Positions 1 to 8,800 of a stretch of DNA of 13,370 nt are shown here, one piece after another. A program made the translations under genes and the position numbers. Within the stretch, counting starts at the first letter, position 1. Each line of letters opens with the position of its first letter. The notes beneath the pieces were generated by a model, which ran no database searches, was not told the origin of the DNA, and saw nothing but the letters and a program-made list of their open reading frames with translations. The DNA comes from JAXGPP01 sp964436865 (GTDB lineage: Bacteria; Planctomycetota; Planctomycetia; Pirellulales; Thermoguttaceae): assembly GCA_964436865.1 (NCBI GenBank), contig CAYTFK010000189.1:1-13370 (forward strand). The letters run 5' to 3'.

Positions 1-72
1 AGCGAAGATCGGCTGGTCCAGGCCGGGCGCGGGGCCGGTATCAGGCGATCTTCCGGGAATAATGCTCGGCGC

Positions 73-1128
73 TCACCGTACCGGCGGCATGGCTTCGATG
101 TAGATCAGGTAGTATCGGGTGAAGTGGAAGAAGATCGGGGCGGCGAAGCAGAGCGAATCGATGCGGTCCAGCACGCCGCCGTGCCCTTCCACCAGCGTGC
201 CGTAATCCTTCACTCCGCGGTCGCGCTTGATCGCCGACATGGTCAGCGACCCGGCGAACCCGAGCAACGAGACGATCGCCGACATCGCCGCCGCCAGCCA
301 ATAAGGGAAGGGGGTCGCCCACCACAGCCCCGCGCCGACCAGAGCCACGCTGGCGGTGCCGCCCAGCAGTCCCTCCCAGGTCTTCGTCGGACTGATCGTC
401 GGCACGATGACGTGCCGGCTGGGCAATTGGGCCCAGGCATACTGGAACGCGTCGCTCAACTGGACCATGAGGATAAAGAAGAACAACAACCGCACCGGTC
501 CGCTGGCATCGGCCGACGGGGGCGATGCGGCCCCCTCCTCATCCGCGGCCGAACCGGCCGCGGGGCCCGCCGGGGCAGCAACGCGCGCCTGATCCGCCAC
601 GGGCGGGAGTTTCAGGTTCAAGAGCGCCGGCGCGTGGCTCAGGCAATAGACGCAGATCAGCAGTCCGGCCTGGATCTTGGCGGTTCGCTCCAAGAACCGC
701 TTCGAGTCGCCGGAAAGGGCGATCTGGGCCGGAATGAGGAGAAACGCATACACCGGCACGAGGATGCTGTACCCGCCGTAGCGGTCTGCCCCCACGAGCA
801 CGAACTGCAGCGGCGCCCAGAAAAAGAACACCACGAACAGCGTGCGGTGATCCCCCGGCCGCGTCGGCGTCAGCGTGATGAACTCGCGCAGCGCCCAGAA
901 GCCGATCAACCCGAAAAACACCACTGTCGCGATGCGCCCCACGAGGAAGGCCATTGCGAGCAGGGTAAACAGCACCAGCCACGCGCCGACCCGTCGGCGG
1001 AAGGTCTCGACCACCGCCGCGTCGAGGTTCGAGTCGGCGCGGTTGCGCAGAAAGTGCGCCACGGCCGACGCGATTCCCAGCAGCAGCAGCACGCCGCCGA
1101 CAAGACTCAGCGTCCTGGCATCGGTCAA
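73..1128 (-). CDS. cdsA: Phosphatidate cytidylyltransferase (CdsA family, YnbB-like)
   Basis: Predicted integral membrane enzyme making CDP-diacylglycerol from phosphatidic acid and CTP, the branch point of phospholipid synthesis. The 351-residue protein is mostly hydrophobic with about eight membrane segments. It carries the full CdsA signature at residues 298-324: S298-x-I-K301-R302-x4-K307-D308, then H316-G317-G318, D321-R322 and D324. SPTKTWEG (246-253) is the conserved motif before it. The usual DTGAY-type motif reads SDAFQYAWA (225-233), and together with the ends of the protein this resembles E. coli YnbB more than housekeeping CdsA (comparison from memory). Residues 177-210 form an Ala/Pro-rich, probably disordered loop. 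The start is a TTG; it was chosen because an AAAGGA stands 8 nt upstream and no in-frame ATG fits. It is the last gene seen in the minus-strand operon, about 103 nt after plsC. Family certain; the exact paralogue is inferred. Confidence 0.93.
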   Translation of the reverse strand: MTDARTLSLVGGVLLLLGIASAVAHFLRNRADSNLDAAVVETFRRRVGAWLVLFTLLAMAFLVGRIATVVFFGLIGFWALREFITLTPTRPGDHRTLFVVFFFWAPLQFVLVGADRYGGYSILVPVYAFLLIPAQIALSGDSKRFLERTAKIQAGLLICVYCLSHAPALLNLKLPPVADQARVAAPAGPAAGSAADEEGAASPPSADASGPVRLLFFFILMVQLSDAFQYAWAQLPSRHVIVPTISPTKTWEGLLGGTASVALVGAGLWWATPFPYWLAAAMSAIVSLLGFAGSLTMSAIKRDRGVKDYGTLVEGHGGVLDRIDSLCFAAPIFFHFTRYYLIYIEAMPPVR

Positions 1129-1136
1129 AGCTGGTG

Positions 1137-1142
1137 TCCTTT
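1137..1142 (-). promoter_or_regulatory. Ribosome binding site for the TTG-started cdsA
   Basis: On the minus strand AAAGGA lies 8 nt before the TTG at 1128. This supports the unusual TTG codon as the true start of the CdsA-family protein. Confidence 0.55.
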
Positions 1143-1231
1143 CCGGGTGCGCTCGATACGACGGATGGGCCGGTTCGCGGCGCGGCGCCGGCCACGCGGT
1201 TCAGTGGGCATCAGGGTTCGTGCCAAGGTCG

Positions 1232-1915
1232 TCAAACCTCCTTGAGCCGCCGCACCGCCTCGCGGGCGCGGCGGAGGAAATCGGCCTTGGGCTCTCCCGC
1301 TTCCAGCCAGATCGGCGGCCCGAAAGTGATGCACGTCAAGAGCGGCACCGGCAGCACTTCGCCCCGCGGCAGGATGCGGTTCATATTATCGATATAGACG
1401 GGGATCATCTCCAGGTCGGGACGCTTCTTGCACAAGTAGTACAGCCCGCTCTTGAACTCGCCCATGTCCGGCCCCGAGTTCCGGCTTCCCTCCGGGAAGA
1501 CGATCAACGAGTAGCGGTTGCCGATCTCCCGGATCATCAGGTCCACCGGGCTCTGATGCACCTTGATGTTGCGGCGATCGATCAACAGGGCATTGAACAC
1601 TCGGGTGGAAAGATAGCGGCGCACCGGCCCCGCCGTCCAGTAGTCCTTGGCCGCCACCGGCCGCGTGACGACACGCACTTCGGGCGGCAGCGACGACCAG
1701 AGGACGATCCCGTCAAGGTGGCTGGTGTGGTTGGCGAAATACACCCGCTGGCAGGAGTCCGGCTGCGAGTCGATCCAGCGCACGCTGGCACCGCTGAGGA
1801 TCCGGGCCAGGAGGGCCAGAGACCCGCCGGTAAGCTTCGTCTCCAGTGATGAGCATCCAGGGCCGGCTGGAAGCGGGTGGCCGCCGTCGCCCGCCTGCCC
1901 TCTCGTTTCGCGCAT
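1232..1915 (-). CDS. plsC: 1-acyl-sn-glycerol-3-phosphate acyltransferase (PlsC/LPLAT family)
   Basis: Predicted membrane-associated acyltransferase that adds the second fatty acid to lysophosphatidic acid, giving phosphatidic acid, the substrate of the CdsA-like enzyme encoded next. The 227-residue protein has all PlsC motifs. Motif I is NHTSHLD (62-68, catalytic H63 and D68 as HX4D). A motif II-like stretch is LIDRRN (111-116). Motif III is FPEGSR (140-145, with Ser for the more usual Thr). Motif IV is IPVYI (171-175). The first 24 or so residues are Gly/Pro-rich and unlike the family, so the ATG at 1915 may be too early, but no later ATG, GTG or TTG fits before motif I. It is slightly short for the family and has no clear N-terminal membrane helix. 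It lies 84 nt after the sugar transferase gene and about 103 nt before cdsA. The acyl acceptor could be another lysolipid. Confidence 0.9.
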   Translation of the reverse strand: MRETRGQAGDGGHPLPAGPGCSSLETKLTGGSLALLARILSGASVRWIDSQPDSCQRVYFANHTSHLDGIVLWSSLPPEVRVVTRPVAAKDYWTAGPVRRYLSTRVFNALLIDRRNIKVHQSPVDLMIREIGNRYSLIVFPEGSRNSGPDMGEFKSGLYYLCKKRPDLEMIPVYIDNMNRILPRGEVLPVPLLTCITFGPPIWLEAGEPKADFLRRAREAVRRLKEV

Positions 1916-1999
1916 AGCTACCGCCTGACCAAACCCCTATGGTACCCGGCGGCGGGGGCTGAGCAAAGTGGGCCCGGCGGCTTATCGGCGGCGGAGGGG

Positions 2000-2785
2000 T
2001 CAGTAGGCTCCCCGGCCAGTGAGCACGCTCCAGGGCGTACGCACGAGCAGCGACAGATCGGTCCAGAAGTTCTGGTGGGCGATGTACCAGAGGTCCATCC
2101 GAACCCAGTCGTCGAACTCGACCTCCGAGCGGCCGCTGACCTGCCACAGGCAGGTGAGACCGGGCTTCACCGCCAGGCGGCGGATCTGCCAGGGCTGATA
2201 GCGGGCCACTTCGCTCGCCAGCGGCGGCCGCGGCCCCACGAGCGACATCTGGCCCAGCAGCACATTGACCAGTTGCGGCATCTCGTCGATGCTCGTCGAC
2301 CGCAGGAACCGGCCGATCCGCGTGATGCGGGGATCGCGGCGGTTCTTGAAGATCGGGCCATCCTTCTCATTCGACACCTCATGCTGCCGGCTGGCGGCAT
2401 CCAGCGACATGGTGCGGAACTTGTACATCGTGAATGTCCGGCCGCAGTGGCCCACGCGCTGCTGCCGGAAGATCGCCTTGCCGCCGGTGGTGATGGTGAG
2501 CACCAGCCATGCCGTCGCCATGATCGGCGAGAAGACGGCCAGCAACGCCAGGGCGCCGATCACGTCGAACGCGCGCTTGGCCGCTTGGTACGCCAACGTG
2601 AGGTTCCCTTCCGCCCGGATCACCGGCGCCGCAACCACCATTTCCGGTACAGACGGCCGCGGCAGGGGCGATAGCGAGGACGGCCGATCTCTCTCGGGCG
2701 CCACCGATCGTTCCGGGCAGAGAACGGGGAACGGGCCGGGGACGGTGATCGGCAGGTCGAGCGCGGCAATCGTGGCAGTACTCAT
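2000..2785 (-). CDS. Exopolysaccharide-initiating sugar-phosphate transferase (bacterial sugar transferase family)
   Basis: Predicted monotopic phosphoglycosyl transferase that moves a sugar phosphate from a UDP-sugar to undecaprenyl phosphate at the inner membrane, the first step of exopolysaccharide repeat-unit synthesis. With the ATG at 2785 the protein has 261 residues: a Pro-rich, probably disordered N-terminus (1-60), one hydrophobic re-entrant helix (about 73-98), then the catalytic domain. Motifs seen are FRQQRVG (106-112), YKFRTM (121-126), DPRITRIGRFLR (151-162), the catalytic Asp-Glu dyad D167-E168 in SIDEMPQL, VGPRP (183-187) and KPGLTCLWQVSGR (207-219). It lacks the N-terminal multi-helix domain of WbaP-type enzymes. 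An upstream ATG at 2932 would overlap the preceding chain-length gene by about 70 nt and add a low-complexity stretch, so 2785 is preferred. The sugar cannot be told from sequence. Confidence 0.92.
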   Translation of the reverse strand: MSTATIAALDLPITVPGPFPVLCPERSVAPERDRPSSLSPLPRPSVPEMVVAAPVIRAEGNLTLAYQAAKRAFDVIGALALLAVFSPIMATAWLVLTITTGGKAIFRQQRVGHCGRTFTMYKFRTMSLDAASRQHEVSNEKDGPIFKNRRDPRITRIGRFLRSTSIDEMPQLVNVLLGQMSLVGPRPPLASEVARYQPWQIRRLAVKPGLTCLWQVSGRSEVEFDDWVRMDLWYIAHQNFWTDLSLLVRTPWSVLTGRGAY

Positions 2786-2861
2786 CGTCGCAGATCCAGG
2801 AGAGTGGGAAGGTGCCGAATCGGTGACCGGAAGAGCAAAAGGAAGAGACCAGAAGCGTGGA

Positions 2862-4310
2862 TCAGCAACGGCCGGTGCCGAAAACCCGCGAGCGGGCGAA
2901 GACGGCCGGCGCCGGCAGTCCGGCGCGGCCATTAGCGCCGACGACCGGTTGCGTCGCCGTGGTAACGACTTGCGGTTCAGCGACCAGGACGAGCAGTCCC
3001 AGTCCGGCCAACAGGCCGCCGATCAGGCCGGCCAGAACGATCGTGCTCCGGCTGGGGCCGACGGGACGGTCGCCGGTTATCGGGGCGTCGATGCGGCCGA
3101 TGAGGCTGGCGGCGCGGGCCGTGGCCTGGCTGAAGCGGGCCTCGGCCAGAGTCTGGTCGGCACGCTCCAGCAGGTTCGACCGGTTCCGGGTTTCGGCGAC
3201 CAGGTTGGCATACTCCGCCCGAAGGCCAGCCAGTTGATCGAGCTTGTCTGTCACTTCGGCCAGTTGTCCTTCGAGCATCGCCAGCCGCTTGCCGCTCAGC
3301 TCCAGGTCGATCGCCGTGTTGCGGATGGCCGTGGTTACTTCACCGTGCAGCCGCTGGCGGATTTCCTGCTCGGCGCCGCGAGCGGCCTGCACCAGCGGAT
3401 GCGCCGCCGACATCCGCCCCTCGAGATCGGCCGACTTGAGCTGCGCGTCAACCAGCCCCTCGCGGAGCTTCTTGAGCGCCGGCTGCGATTCGAGCAGTGC
3501 GGCGGGGGTGGCGATGAGTGCTGCCGGATCCTGCTCGGCGCCTTTGAGCACCGTGAGGAGTTGTTCGCTGGTCTGCCGGGCCGACTGGGCAGTGCGGAGC
3601 TCAGTGCGGATTTCAGTCAGCGTGCGCCGCAAAGCACTTTCACCGGTCGAAGCGTCTTCCAGCGTCCGCAGCTCGGCCAGCTCGCTGCCGACCTGCTGTT
3701 CGACTGTCTTGAGCCGAGCCGTCGATTCGGCCAGGTCGCGGCGTGCGACGTCGGCCGCCTTGTCCAGCTCACCGATCATGCTCTGGGCACGGCTGTCACG
3801 CAGTTCCTGGTATCGCCGCTCCAACTGCCCGGTAATCGCCTCGGCCAGCGCCACGGCCCGGTGCTGTTCCTTGTCGCGGACCTGGAGGTAGAAGATCTCC
3901 GTCTTGCCGAATTCGGCTCCCTTGGGAGGAGAGAGCTTCAATTCGTCCCGCAGATCCTCGAGGGCCTCTTCGGTGGGCCAGGCGGCCGCCGCGCCGCGGT
4001 AGCCGGTCGGCGGTCCAACTTCGCTCAGGGCGGCCAGCAGCACCCCCCGGCTCCTGGCCAGCTCCAGGATCGTCTCCTGGACGGCCTTCATCTCCTCCGG
4101 CTGGCTGAACTTGCCCGGCTGGCCGGGATTGCTCGCCGCCTCGTTGCGGACGATCAAGGCCTGGGCGGCTTCCCAGCGCAGCGGTCGGACAAAGGCGTAG
4201 ACGGCCGCCAGGCACGCCACGGCCAGGGTCGGCACGATCCAGTAACGCGGGTGCCGGAGCGGCAAAGTGAGCAGTTGGACGGGGTGAAGCGTGGGCTGGG
4301 CAGTGGTCAT
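2862..4310 (-). CDS. Wzz/GumC-type polysaccharide chain-length determinant
   Basis: Predicted inner-membrane polysaccharide co-polymerase controlling chain length or export of an exopolysaccharide. From the ATG at 4310 it has 482 residues: a first membrane helix (about 24-41), a large periplasmic part rich in heptad-like coiled coil (about 150-400), and a second membrane helix (about 422-443) preceded by a Pro/Ser segment, followed by a 36-residue tail. This is the standard co-polymerase layout. No Walker A/B motifs or tyrosine cluster follow the second helix, so the BY-kinase seen in many homologues is absent here. The frame opens earlier at a TTG (4376), but the ATG at 4310 sits at the normal distance before the first helix. 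It is first in the operon, 76 nt before the sugar transferase gene, which supports a joint role. Confidence 0.88.
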   Translation of the reverse strand: MTTAQPTLHPVQLLTLPLRHPRYWIVPTLAVACLAAVYAFVRPLRWEAAQALIVRNEAASNPGQPGKFSQPEEMKAVQETILELARSRGVLLAALSEVGPPTGYRGAAAAWPTEEALEDLRDELKLSPPKGAEFGKTEIFYLQVRDKEQHRAVALAEAITGQLERRYQELRDSRAQSMIGELDKAADVARRDLAESTARLKTVEQQVGSELAELRTLEDASTGESALRRTLTEIRTELRTAQSARQTSEQLLTVLKGAEQDPAALIATPAALLESQPALKKLREGLVDAQLKSADLEGRMSAAHPLVQAARGAEQEIRQRLHGEVTTAIRNTAIDLELSGKRLAMLEGQLAEVTDKLDQLAGLRAEYANLVAETRNRSNLLERADQTLAEARFSQATARAASLIGRIDAPITGDRPVGPSRSTIVLAGLIGGLLAGLGLLVLVAEPQVVTTATQPVVGANGRAGLPAPAVFARSRVFGTGRC

Positions 4311-4657
4311 CAAAGGTCCCCGATCAAGGGCGGTGTGACGAGTTCGTGTATCCCAGTTCGCAAACTGAATGCCCAAGCACCAGCCGACCGGCCGCGCGGC
4401 GCGCAGAAGTCATTGCCAATCAAGGACTTGGGCCGAATGTCCCGGCAACAAGGCGGTTCGCGGTCTCGCTGGCGGCCACAATGGGTGTTTACCGGACGCC
4501 ACGCGAATGATGCCGGTTGTCAACACGTTGCCGAAGCGACACCTGCCCACTGCTCAGAAATGTCGAGAAATGCCGCTTGCCTTTGCCGCAGCCTGACAAA
4601 GAGTTGATTTGAACCAGATGGCTCTGCCGACCCCGCGTAGCCCGTCGCTCCCCCAGA
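4311..4657. other. Divergent intergenic region between the operon and the GNAT gene
   Basis: This 347-nt stretch must hold the promoters for both the minus-strand operon and the plus-strand GNAT gene. A perfect small inverted repeat, CAGTT-CGCA-AACTG, lies at 4354-4367. A TTGACA is present on the minus strand at 4523-4518, but no matching -10 box is found at normal spacing. No convincing protein or RNA gene was seen. Confidence 0.5.
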
Positions 4658-5824
4658 ATGCGCGTCCGCTCGATCACTCACCTGCCCGACCTCGGATCGT
4701 GGGAGTCCGACTGGGATGATTTCGCCCGCGGCGTACCGTTCCGCGGCTGGCCGTGGATGACGAACTGGTGGCGGTTTTACGGCGGGGCGAGTGAGCGCGA
4801 TGCACGCCGTTCCACGCATGCCGGCGCGACGGCGGCGGCAACTCGTGCGGAGCGCCAAAGGCTGTCGATTCTGGCGGCAGTCGATGGTTTGGATCGCCCG
4901 GTCGGGTTCGCCCCCTGGTACATGGAGCGGACCGCTTCGCGCGGACGGGTGTTGCGATACCTGGGTACCGGCGATGTCTGCCCGGACTATCTCAGCCTGC
5001 TCTGTCTGCCCGAGGACGAAGATGCGGTCGCCGCGGCGCTGGCCGACTGGCTGCATGTCGAGTCCGAGCACTGGGATCTACTGGAACTCACAGGGGTCGA
5101 CGCCGAGGACGGCGCGGTCGCACGGCTGGTCGAAGAGATGCGACGGCGAGGACACGCGATCCACCAGCGTACCGGCCCGAACTGCTGGCGGCTGCGGCTG
5201 CCGACGACATGGGAGGACTATCTGGCGACGCTTTCCCGGAGCCATCGCCGGCAGCTTCGCGTCATGGAGCGGTCGCTCATCAGCAGCGGCCGCGCCAAGC
5301 TGCACGTCGCAGAACGACTGGACGACCTGGCCCGCGCCCAGCAGGTGCTTATCGACCTGCACCAGCGGCGCCGCCGGCAGCTTGGCCAGCCGGGCTGCTT
5401 CGCCGCGGCCGAGTTTCGTGCATTCCATGACTCCGTGATGCCCGAATTGCTGGCGCGGGGGCAACTCGAGCTGGCCTGGCTAGAACTGGACGGCCGCCCG
5501 ATTGCCGCCGAATACCAGATTGTCGGCCGCGGAGTGATGTATGCCTACCAGGCGGGCATCGAGCCGGAGGCATTGGCGCATTCACCCGGCCGGCTCATTC
5601 TCCTGCTTCTGCTCCAGCGGGCCATCGAGCATGGTTACTCGGCCTACGACTTTCTCCGCGGCGACGAACCCTACAAAGCGCACTGGGGTGCGCGGCCGCG
5701 ACCGAGCGTCGAAATCCGCATCGCCTCGGCCCGGCCGGCGGCAAGGTTCCGCCACACCCTCTGGCGGGCCGGCAGCCAGGTGAAGCGCTGGATCAAGAGC
5801 CTCCCCGTCGGGGCCGACTGCTGA
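4658..5824 (+). CDS. CelD/BcsL-like GNAT acyltransferase
   Basis: Predicted cytoplasmic acyltransferase of the Acetyltransf_6 (CelD/FemAB-like GNAT) group, whose members are common in exopolysaccharide loci; the acceptor is unknown. The 388-residue protein shows the group's typical motifs. Near the N-terminus are WDDF (19-22) and PFRGWPWMTNWW (27-38). YLGTGDVCPDYLSLLC (101-116) matches the GSxxSDYL-type motif. RSHRRQLRVMER (194-205) is the basic motif before the second GNAT domain. AYDFLRGDEPYKAHW (329-343) is the strongly conserved C-terminal signature. No signal peptide or membrane helix is seen. The ATG at 4658 fits the family N-terminus, though the ribosome binding site is weak. It is divergent from the polysaccharide operon and convergent with the giant surface-protein gene, with 14 nt between the stops. 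A second gene of the same family starts at 13202. The fold is confident; the substrate is unknown. Confidence 0.87.
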   Translation: MRVRSITHLPDLGSWESDWDDFARGVPFRGWPWMTNWWRFYGGASERDARRSTHAGATAAATRAERQRLSILAAVDGLDRPVGFAPWYMERTASRGRVLRYLGTGDVCPDYLSLLCLPEDEDAVAAALADWLHVESEHWDLLELTGVDAEDGAVARLVEEMRRRGHAIHQRTGPNCWRLRLPTTWEDYLATLSRSHRRQLRVMERSLISSGRAKLHVAERLDDLARAQQVLIDLHQRRRRQLGQPGCFAAAEFRAFHDSVMPELLARGQLELAWLELDGRPIAAEYQIVGRGVMYAYQAGIEPEALAHSPGRLILLLLLQRAIEHGYSAYDFLRGDEPYKAHWGARPRPSVEIRIASARPAARFRHTLWRAGSQVKRWIKSLPVGADC

Positions 5825-5838
5825 CGCGGCAAACTCGG

Positions 5839-8800
5839 TCATTCCAACAGCCAGCCGTTGAGGAGTTCGAGGTTTTCGACGCCGGCCGCAAGCTGCGCTT
5901 TGTCGACGCCGGAGGTGCGGCGCGCGGTAATCTGCTCAAAGGCCAGCAGCGTGTACAGCGGATCGCTAACCCCCTTGGTGTAAAGCTTCACGTCATCGGG
6001 GGTGGCCACAAGGCGGTCGTCGCCGGGCGTGTCGGTGAGATCGACGGAATCACGGCCGCCGTACGAAACGGCATTGAGCCGGCTGAATCCGGTCACGGTG
6101 ACGTCGAGCCCGCGGCCGACAATACTCGCAGCCCCGGGCGCAACGGTCAGCATGTCGTCGTACGCGCTGTCGATAAGCTGCACCTTGTCGAAACCGCCGC
6201 CCGTGTCGGCGATGACATGGTCGAAGGTGCGGACAATAAGCTCGTACTGCCGCTGCTTCACGCCGCCGACGATCTTATCTTCGTACAGCGTGCTCTTGAA
6301 CGGCAGACCGCGGAAGATCTCGTTGGCTGCGGATCCGGTCAACGTCGCCCGATCGTGGGCGCCGCCGCCGCCGATCGCCGTCACCTTGTAGGCATCGTGA
6401 ATCTCGTGGCGCCGGCCGCCGACTTCGAAGGTAACCAGGTCGCGCGAGGCATTGAGGATCTCGTTGCCCGCGGTTCCGTAGAGAATCACCGTGTCCTTCG
6501 CGCCCGGCGAGGCGTACACGTACGTTTCCTCGAAGAACTTCGCCCGCCGCGAGAGCATGCCGTACCGCATGCGGCTTTCATCGGAGTATCCCTTGTACTG
6601 GTCGCGGGTCGGAGAGGGCTGGAAGGTGACGGTGTCGTTGCCTCGCGTATCACCGCGGACGACGCGGGCATAGGCATTGAGGACGGCAAAGTTCTCGGCC
6701 GTGTTGACGTATGACAGCCCGGTCCGGGTGGTGCCGCTCAGGCTCATGCTCGAGGCCGTCACAACCAGCGTGTCATCGCCGTCCGAATCGTCGATACTGG
6801 CTGAATCCGAGCCACCGCCACCATTGATGAGGATCTCTTCGGTGTCGAGGACGGCGACGGCCAAGGCGATTTCGGCGCCCGCCATCCGCGTCAGACTCGC
6901 CCCGCCAGGAAGGAAACTGGCGGTCTCGGCCTGCGTCGTGCCGGTGATCACCGCCGCATCGTTTCCCGCGCCTCCTTCAAAGCGGAACTGGCGGAGAAGC
7001 GGGCTGGTGAACCGGTAGCCGATACCGTTGATACTGGCCGCATACGCGGATCCGTCGGGTCGGAACTCGAAGACGTCGGAGTCGGCGGTGCCGAAGATCG
7101 TCACCCCCGTCGACGTCTGCTGGACCAGGTTCACCAGTGCCAGATCGACCTCATCCGCCGTTCCGCTGACGCGGATGTAAAAGGTCTGCCCCTGATTAAT
7201 CAGCAGGTCGAGCCGCTGCCCGTCTTCAGTGGCCGTTGAAGTCTGCAGGGCGACTCCGTTGGGATCGGCATAAACGGCCACTTCCACGGGATTGGTGTCG
7301 GAAGTGGTCGCGATTATGGTGAATGGCCCCTGCCGCTTCGCCTTCACCTGATACCAGATGTCACCCGCCGACGGATCGAGGCCGGGGATCTCCAGGTACT
7401 CGACTTCGCCCAGCGACTCGACAACCATCAATTGCGTCTCGCTCGCGCCGGTGAGCCCGAAGCTGTCGGTGACCACCAGCCGTACAGGCTGGTTCTCGCC
7501 GGGTTGGACGAACGCCTGTAGCTGGCTCCAGGGCACCGTCACGGTTGATCCCTGGTAATCGATCGTGCCGTCGCCGCCGATGTCCCACTGGTACGAGACC
7601 AGCCGATCGCCAAGCAGCGCGTCGGGATCGGAGGAAGTGGTGCCGCGGAGCACGAGCGAGCTGCCTTCGGTGACGCGGTACGGCCCACCCGGCCGAGCGA
7701 CCGGAGCGTGGTTTCCTTCGGTGACGGCGACCACCGTAGTGGCCACCGCGGTCCGGGCCGGCGAGTTGTCGTCGATCACGCGGAGGCCGACCGTGTAGTG
7801 GCCGAACCTGGCGTAGGCGCGACTGGCAGTGGTACCGACGGCCTCGACATCGAATCGCGCACCGTCGTAGTCGAAATCCCATTCATAGCGAACGTTGTTC
7901 CGGTCGGGTCGTCCGTGGGTAGACTGCGCGGCGCTGAAGTTCACCGCCTGCCCGGGGGCGGCGGCGGTGGGACTCGCGGCAAGCTGGGGCAACGGCTCGT
8001 TCTTGTAGATCGTCAGCGACGAGGGGGCAACCGACGTGGCCCCGGCCCCATCGGTGACCCGCAGGGCGATATCGTAGGGAACGCCGAGCTGGCTCAGTCC
8101 GGCCAGCGCGGTCCAGGCCACGTTCAGTTTCGGCATGTCGCTCCAGGCATCGTCGAACTGGCCGTCATTGTCGAGATCCCACTCATAGGCGACGATATCG
8201 TTGCCGGGATCGGAGGAGCCCGAAGCGTCGAGCAGGGCTGCCGATCCCTGGTCGACCGTATAAGCGCCGCCGGCATGCGCCGTGGGTGGCAAATTGGTGA
8301 CATTGACCAGGACGCTGCCCGTGTTGCTCCGTCCGTCATTGTCGGTCAGCTTGAGCCCCACCGTCCACGCGAAGGGCCCGTCGAGCCCGGCAGCCGAGAA
8401 GCTCGGCGTGGGGCCCGCAGCGTCGTCAAACTGGCCGTCGCCGTCGAAATCCCAGGCGTAGGCGACGATCGTGCCGTCGGGATCAGTCGACTGCGACGCA
8501 TCGAGCATCACACTGCCGCCTTCGGCGACGTAGTACGGACCGCCGCCGTTGATCCGCGGCCCAAGCGACATGTTGCCCAACAGCCTGTCGGCGACCAGTT
8601 CCGCCGGCGCGACCGCAATCCGATGCGATCCCGGCGCGGCGGGGAATGTCTGGCGGAAATCGGTGGGGACAATCTGGGCAAGGACATAGGTCCTGGCGGG
8701 GAGGTAATTGAATGCGAACCGGCCCGTCTCGTCTGTGGCCAACGTGCCGGGATCGTCGACCGCGGAAAGGACGGATGGTTCGTTCGGATCCAACTGCCCG

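Noticed and set aside
124..1245. 373-codon plus-strand open frame opposite cdsA
   Set aside because: Antisense shadow of a confident membrane protein; the product is Arg/Gln/His-rich low complexity.
2786..2932. Longer start of the sugar transferase at 2932 (310 residues)
   Set aside because: It would overlap the upstream chain-length gene by about 70 nt and add 49 residues of low-complexity sequence; the ATG at 2785 is more natural.
4518..4523. TTGACA on the minus strand as a -35 box for the polysaccharide operon
   Set aside because: No -10-like hexamer occurs at 16-18 nt spacing (GGCGTC instead), and planctomycete promoter rules are poorly known.
2265..4607. 780-codon plus-strand open frame opposite the sugar transferase and Wzz-type genes
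   Set aside because: It is antisense to two genes with strong family motifs, and its translation is Arg/Gln/Gly-rich with no recognisable domain.
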